DNA of 18,284 nucleotides, from NCBI GenBank assembly GCA_012512545.1, contig JAAZDZ010000314.1, forward strand, positions 1 to 18,284. The letters are read 5' to 3'. Below, one piece after another: positions 14,693 to 18,284 of this stretch; within the stretch, counting starts at the first letter, position 1, and every line of letters starts with the position of its first letter. A program made the position numbers and the translations under genes. Source of the stretch: Alcaligenaceae bacterium (GTDB taxonomy: Bacteria > Pseudomonadota > Gammaproteobacteria > Burkholderiales > Burkholderiaceae_B). Below the pieces are notes generated by a model. That model was given only the letters and a program-made list of their open reading frames with translations. It made no database searches and was not told where the DNA came from.

Positions 14693-14875
14693 TTAGCCAG
14701 CAGGGCGTTCCGTATCGGCCAGTCTGGCCTCACCGAACTCGACAATATGCTGATTACGTTCAGACAGCAGACGGGGTGTACGCCCCTGTTCGCTGGGCGG
14801 CGTGCCCATGAACCCCTGCCCGAAAGCCAGCACGGCCACATTGGCCAGCAGCACAAGAAAAAACAGAATTCGCAT
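14693..14875 (-). CDS. Small single-pass membrane protein, unknown function
   Basis: This 60-residue protein starts MRILFFLVLLANVAVLAFGQG, a single membrane segment or uncleaved signal anchor. The tail of about 40 polar residues contains GTPPSEQGRTPRLLSERNQHIVEF. The N-terminus resembles the start of short SPOR-domain proteins that sit after coaX in related genomes, but no SPOR domain follows, so it may be a truncated relative. I chose the ATG at 14873-14875 because the hydrophobic segment begins there; the frame is open to 14935. No ribosome binding site is seen. The membrane segment and the compact fit between coaX and the galU promoter region argue for a real gene, but the evidence is modest. 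Confidence 0.55.
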   Translation of the reverse strand: MRILFFLVLLANVAVLAFGQGFMGTPPSEQGRTPRLLSERNQHIVEFGEARLADTERPAG

Positions 14876-15045
14876 GGTCGGCAAGAAAAAAATGATGGTG
14901 GAAGTGTAATGCACCCACACGCAGCCGCAGATCAAGATCCGTCAGACACCCGCCCCCGTGATTTGATACATTACTTCGATCCCGGCATGGTGTTTGCTTT
15001 GCTACGCAAGCCTCCAGCCTTTTTTGAACATCTATTCTTCAAACA
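14876..15045. promoter_or_regulatory. Spacer upstream of galU
   Basis: 170 bases separate the microprotein start from galU. A TTGATA (14963-14968) followed after 17 bases by CATGGT (14986-14991) is the best plus-strand promoter candidate, but its -10 is poor. A short T6 run sits about 30 bases before the galU ATG. No clear ribosome binding site precedes galU. Nothing else is recognisable. Confidence 0.2.
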
Positions 15046-15882
15046 ATGAAACCCATACGCAAAGCGGTCTTCCCTGTTGCGGGCCTTGGAACCCGATTTC
15101 TCCCCGCCACCAAAGCCATGCCCAAGGAGATGCTGCCTGTCGTGGACAAGCCGCTCATTCAGTATGCCGTCGAAGAGGCCGTCGCCGCAGGCATTACTGA
15201 TCTCATCTTCATTACGGGCCGCAACAAACGGGCCATTGAGGACCACTTCGATTCCATTCCCGAACTGGAAGCAGAGCTTGCGGCAAAAAACAAATCCGCC
15301 TTGCTTGAAATCGTGCGCAACGTGCTGCCGCCGCATGTGAACTGCATTTACACACGCCAGTCGGCCCCGCTGGGTCTGGGCCATGCCGTGCTGTGCGCCG
15401 CACCCATCGTGGGCAACGAACCGTTTGCCGTATTGCTGGCAGACGACCTGATCGACTCCCGCGGCTCGGTTACCGGGCAACTGGTCGAAGCCGCCCACGA
15501 ACACAATGGCAGCGTTCTGGCCATTCAGCGCATACAGCCCGAACACTCTGATCGCTACGGCATCATCACTGGCGACCCGGTGAATGACAAAACCACCCGC
15601 GTCAAAGGCATTGTCGAAAAACCCGCTCCCGCCGAAGCGCAGTCCGATCTGGCAGTGGTGGGCCGCTATGTGCTGGAACCCGAGATTTTCGACCATCTGC
15701 GCAGAACACAGGCAGGCGTCGGTGGGGAAATCCAGCTGACCGACGGCATCGCCAGCCTGATGCAGACCCGCGGCGTCTATGGTGTTGAATACGAAGGCGT
15801 GCGCTACGACTGCGGCAGCAAGGAAGGCTTCTTCCGGGCCACACTGGAAATCGGCCGCAAATACCACGGCCTGGAGCCCTGA
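15046..15882 (+). CDS. galU: UTP--glucose-1-phosphate uridylyltransferase
   Basis: GalU makes UDP-glucose from UTP and glucose-1-phosphate, feeding LPS, capsule, trehalose and glucan synthesis. The 278-residue protein carries the nucleotidyltransferase signature [20 protein letters not shown] at 12-31. It also has the metal-site ADD at 132-134, VEKP at 190-193 and [10 protein letters not shown] at 226-235. [11 protein letters not shown] at 255-265 is typical of GalU. The first ATG directly begins the family N-terminus ([15 protein letters not shown]), despite no ribosome binding site being visible. It converges on waaA with a 23-base gap that contains the ten-base palindrome CGCCCGGGCG (15887-15896) but no T-run. 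Confidence 0.97.
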   Translation: MKPIRKAVFPVAGLGTRFLPATKAMPKEMLPVVDKPLIQYAVEEAVAAGITDLIFITGRNKRAIEDHFDSIPELEAELAAKNKSALLEIVRNVLPPHVNCIYTRQSAPLGLGHAVLCAAPIVGNEPFAVLLADDLIDSRGSVTGQLVEAAHEHNGSVLAIQRIQPEHSDRYGIITGDPVNDKTTRVKGIVEKPAPAEAQSDLAVVGRYVLEPEIFDHLRRTQAGVGGEIQLTDGIASLMQTRGVYGVEYEGVRYDCGSKEGFFRATLEIGRKYHGLEP

Positions 15883-15905
15883 CAGCCGCCCGGGCGCAAC
15901 CGCTT

Positions 15906-17231
15906 TTACTTGGCCCGGATAGCCCGGTAGCTGTCCATCACGCGCTGCACTGCGCCAGCGTGCTGAAGCACCCAGCCCACCCCGGCCTCGCTCATCTGGG
16001 CCAGACGCCGGGGGTCATCCAGCAGTTGCAAGGCCAGTTGCAAGGCGGCCTCGGCGTCCGGCGCACGCAATGCGGCACCGGCATGAATGGCATCACTGAC
16101 CGCCTGTTCAAAATTATGGGTGTGAGGGCCGACAATCACCGGCACGCCAACGGCGCATGCCTCGATGAGATTCTGTCCGCCCAATGGCGCGAAGCTGCCG
16201 CCAATAATGGCAACGTGGCTGGACGCGTAGTAACGCACCATTTCTCCCACGGTATCCCCCAGCATCACCACCGCATTCTGGGCTTCCCGCACCGCGCTGG
16301 CGCTGCAGTCGCCGTATTCCAGCGTCGTTGAGCGGCGCACAAACGGCAGTTGCGCATCCGCCAGCATCTGCGCTGCGGCCTCAAAGCGCTGCGGATGACG
16401 CGGCACCAGCCTGAACATGGCGGTATCGTCTATTTCCTGGCCCTGTGAACGCATGCGCCGGACCTGCTTCTGAATGGCCTGGATGAACATTTCATCCTCG
16501 CCCTCGCGCGTGCTGGCAATGGTAATGACGCGGCGGTTCAGCGCGGCAACGAAATCCCTGCCCTTATCCACCTGTTCGGCGGAAACACGCACGTCAAACT
16601 TGAAGTTCCCGGATACCCGCACGGCGGCCACGCCAGCCTGCTCCAGACGCTGGGCATCCTGCAGCGTCTGCGCATGCACCACCGACAACCCGGCGTAAGC
16701 TTCCTGCAGCACCTTGCCTGTGCGCAATACCGTGCGCAGGGCGTGGTCGGAAAAGCGGGCACTGACCAGCATCATGGGCACATTGCTCCGGCGTGCCGCA
16801 GCCAGCAAATTCGGCCAGATCTCCCGTTCTATCAGTATCCCCGCAACCGGCTGGTAATGATCCAGGAAACGGGCTGTAGCGCCTGGAAAATCATAAGGCA
16901 GCCATTGCTGAATCAGCCGGCCTTGTTCGATTTCGCTGGCGAAGGCGCGCGCGCCTTCCTCCCGGCCTGTCACGGTCAGATGCGTGAGCAGCACGTTTTC
17001 CCCGCAATCCAGCAAGGCGCGCAACAGCGGTTGCGCCGCGCGGGTTTCGCCCAGGCTGACTGCGTGCACCCATACCAGGCCGGGCAAGACAGGCGCTTTG
17101 CGCAGGCGGCCAAAGCGTTCTGCCGACATCACCCCCCAATCGCCACCCGCCCGGCGTGCTCGCAGCCCCATCCATGCCAGCAGGAATGGCGACAGCAGAC
17201 GCAGCAACAGGGAGTAGAGAAAACGGTTCAA
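15906..17231 (-). CDS. waaA: 3-deoxy-D-manno-octulosonic acid (Kdo) transferase
   Basis: WaaA adds Kdo from CMP-Kdo to the lipid A precursor at the inner membrane, the first step of LPS core assembly. The N-terminus LNRFLYSLLLRLLSPFLLAWMGLRAR is the membrane anchor. The catalytic glutamate is in VWVHAVSLGETRAAQP (Glu62), and the C-terminal half has IIGGSFAPLGGQNLIEACAVGVPVIVGPHTHNF, the CMP-Kdo binding fold. There is no ATG at the family N-terminus. I placed the start at the TTG at 17229-17231, which yields (M)NRFLY and 441 residues; a TTG at 17249 is the other choice. No good ribosome binding site is seen. It follows waaC by 43 bases. Confidence 0.95.
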   Translation of the reverse strand: MNRFLYSLLLRLLSPFLLAWMGLRARRAGGDWGVMSAERFGRLRKAPVLPGLVWVHAVSLGETRAAQPLLRALLDCGENVLLTHLTVTGREEGARAFASEIEQGRLIQQWLPYDFPGATARFLDHYQPVAGILIEREIWPNLLAAARRSNVPMMLVSARFSDHALRTVLRTGKVLQEAYAGLSVVHAQTLQDAQRLEQAGVAAVRVSGNFKFDVRVSAEQVDKGRDFVAALNRRVITIASTREGEDEMFIQAIQKQVRRMRSQGQEIDDTAMFRLVPRHPQRFEAAAQMLADAQLPFVRRSTTLEYGDCSASAVREAQNAVVMLGDTVGEMVRYYASSHVAIIGGSFAPLGGQNLIEACAVGVPVIVGPHTHNFEQAVSDAIHAGAALRAPDAEAALQLALQLLDDPRRLAQMSEAGVGWVLQHAGAVQRVMDSYRAIRAK

Positions 17232-17274
17232 AATAAATACGTTAACCAATCAAACACGACATTCGCCTTTACGC

Positions 17275-18284
17275 TTAATGTTCAGCGCTGATGTCGGGGC
17301 CGTCCAGCCCTGTCAGCAAAGGCGCTCGCCCGGCATCAAAAGCCAGCGCCTGCTCGACTGCGCTCAGCACAGTTTGCGCGGACGGCTCGGCACCGCGCTC
17401 ACCCAGACTGGCTGTGTAGGACGAGCCCTGCAAGGGTGTACGCACAGGCGTAGATGCTTTATAGATGCCGATAGTGGGCCGCCCCAGGCCCGCCGAAAGA
17501 TGGGTCAGGCCGCTGTCCAGCCCGATCATGATGCGCGCGGATGCCAGTACGTCTGCCACAGTTTCCAGCGACATGCGGGGCATGACTTCCACATTTTTGC
17601 GGCCCTCCACCAGTTGCCTGGCGCGCGCCGCTTCACGTTCATTGCCCGCCAGCAGACGCAAACCCAGGCCCTGCTGATTCAGGTGGTCAAAAACCATATG
17701 CCAGTTTTCAGCAGGCCAGAGCTTATCGTCACGGCTGGCCGAAGGCATGATGACGGCATAGGGCTGAACCTCAGCCTGCTCCGTAAAACGCCCCAGCCCG
17801 AAATCGGGCGCGCCTTCGTATTCGTAGCCAAAAGCCAGGGCGGCCAGCTTGCGTTGCCGGATGATGGCGGGCTGCCAGAATTCCACCGTATGCCGGACAT
17901 CGTAGAAAAACGACGCCAGAGGCTCGCGCGCCGAACGGCGGTCCAGACCATGGCGTTCGCCATGCGTCTGCCGCACCAGCCACACGGATTTCATCAAAGC
18001 CTGCATGTCCAGCACGACGTCGTAACGCCTGGCCCCCAGGTTGCGACGCAGGGCGGCGCGTTCGGCGCGCGTCTGCGCCGACCACCAGCTCTTGCGCCAG
18101 CGACGATGGGCGACAGGAATGACTTCGTTGACAGCGGGATGCCAGGAAGGGACTTCAGCGAAGTTCTCTTCGACAACCCAATCAATGCGGGCGCCAGAAA
18201 CGTATCGCCCGATATCGCTGATAGCAGGCAGCATATGCACCAGATCGCCAAGAGACGAGGTGCGGACGATCAGGATTTTCTTCG
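17275..18284 (-). CDS. waaC: Lipopolysaccharide heptosyltransferase I, 5' end missing
   Basis: This family GT9 glycosyltransferase adds the first L-glycero-D-manno-heptose to Kdo in the LPS inner core. 335 residues are visible and the frame is open to the window edge. Reading from the edge gives KKILIVRTSSLGDLVHMLPAISDI, the family N-terminus, so only a start codon and perhaps one or two residues are missing. The donor-binding block is VIMPSASRDDKLWPAENW, and near the C-terminus IMIGLDSGLTHLSAGLGRPTIGIY is diagnostic of GT9. waaC and waaA lie in the same direction, 43 bases apart, and are probably one operon. Confidence 0.94.
   Translation of the reverse strand, partial: KKILIVRTSSLGDLVHMLPAISDIGRYVSGARIDWVVEENFAEVPSWHPAVNEVIPVAHRRWRKSWWSAQTRAERAALRRNLGARRYDVVLDMQALMKSVWLVRQTHGERHGLDRRSAREPLASFFYDVRHTVEFWQPAIIRQRKLAALAFGYEYEGAPDFGLGRFTEQAEVQPYAVIMPSASRDDKLWPAENWHMVFDHLNQQGLGLRLLAGNEREAARARQLVEGRKNVEVMPRMSLETVADVLASARIMIGLDSGLTHLSAGLGRPTIGIYKASTPVRTPLQGSSYTASLGERGAEPSAQTVLSAVEQALAFDAGRAPLLTGLDGPDISAEH

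Noticed and set aside
15000..15025. Possible intrinsic terminator (TTGC-TAC-GCAA then T6) before galU
   Set aside because: The stem has only four firm pairs and the T-run is some ten bases away; it would also end no known plus-strand gene.
14971..15867. 298-codon minus-strand open frame opposite galU
   Set aside because: galU has clear motifs throughout; the antisense frame is rich in Gly, Phe, His and Asp in the pattern produced by reading galU codons backwards.

Overview
The window reads as an ordinary piece of betaproteobacterial chromosome, most likely Alcaligenaceae (the Bordetella/Achromobacter/Pusillimonas side of Burkholderiales). Three things point there: GC-rich coding sequence with strong codon bias; a birA-coaX pair in which CoaX is the protein known in Bordetella as Baf; and the order waaA-waaC next to galU. 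This placement comes from gene content and protein resemblance alone. No phage, insertion sequence, CRISPR array, tRNA or rRNA was seen.

Layout. At 1-3914 there is a mixed set: an RpiR-type sugar-phosphate-sensing regulator cut by the left edge, a convergent N-formylglutamate amidohydrolase, a small periplasmic cytochrome c5, a divergent Crp/Fnr regulator without an FNR-type cysteine cluster, and an exported SUMF1-fold protein lacking the formylglycine-enzyme cysteines. At 4032-6954 lies a three-gene proton-translocating transhydrogenase operon (pntAA-pntAB-pntB, minus strand). At 7067-12083 a long minus-strand run reads dacC, dat, ybeD, lipB, an ECHDC3-like crotonase and lipA. It matches the E. 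coli dacA-ybeD-lipB-lipA neighbourhood, with dat and the crotonase added. At 12257-14676 an alpha/beta hydrolase (minus) is divergent from birA-coaX (plus, overlapping by one base). At 14693-18284 are a 60-residue membrane microprotein, galU, and the LPS inner-core genes waaA and waaC, the last cut by the right edge.

How the genes fit together. The dacC-dat pair links release of D-alanine from peptidoglycan to its transamination. LipB and LipA make protein-bound lipoate, BirA attaches biotin and CoaX starts CoA synthesis, so cofactor supply for acyl and carboxyl transfer is a shared theme. The transhydrogenase supplies NADPH. GalU, WaaA and WaaC serve envelope sugar and LPS core assembly.

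The least ordinary items are small: a 42-base tandem palindrome between the hydrolase and dacC, the crotonase without either catalytic glutamate inside the lip operon, the cysteine-less SUMF1 protein beside a Crp/Fnr regulator, and the membrane microprotein. I found no convincing new multi-gene system.
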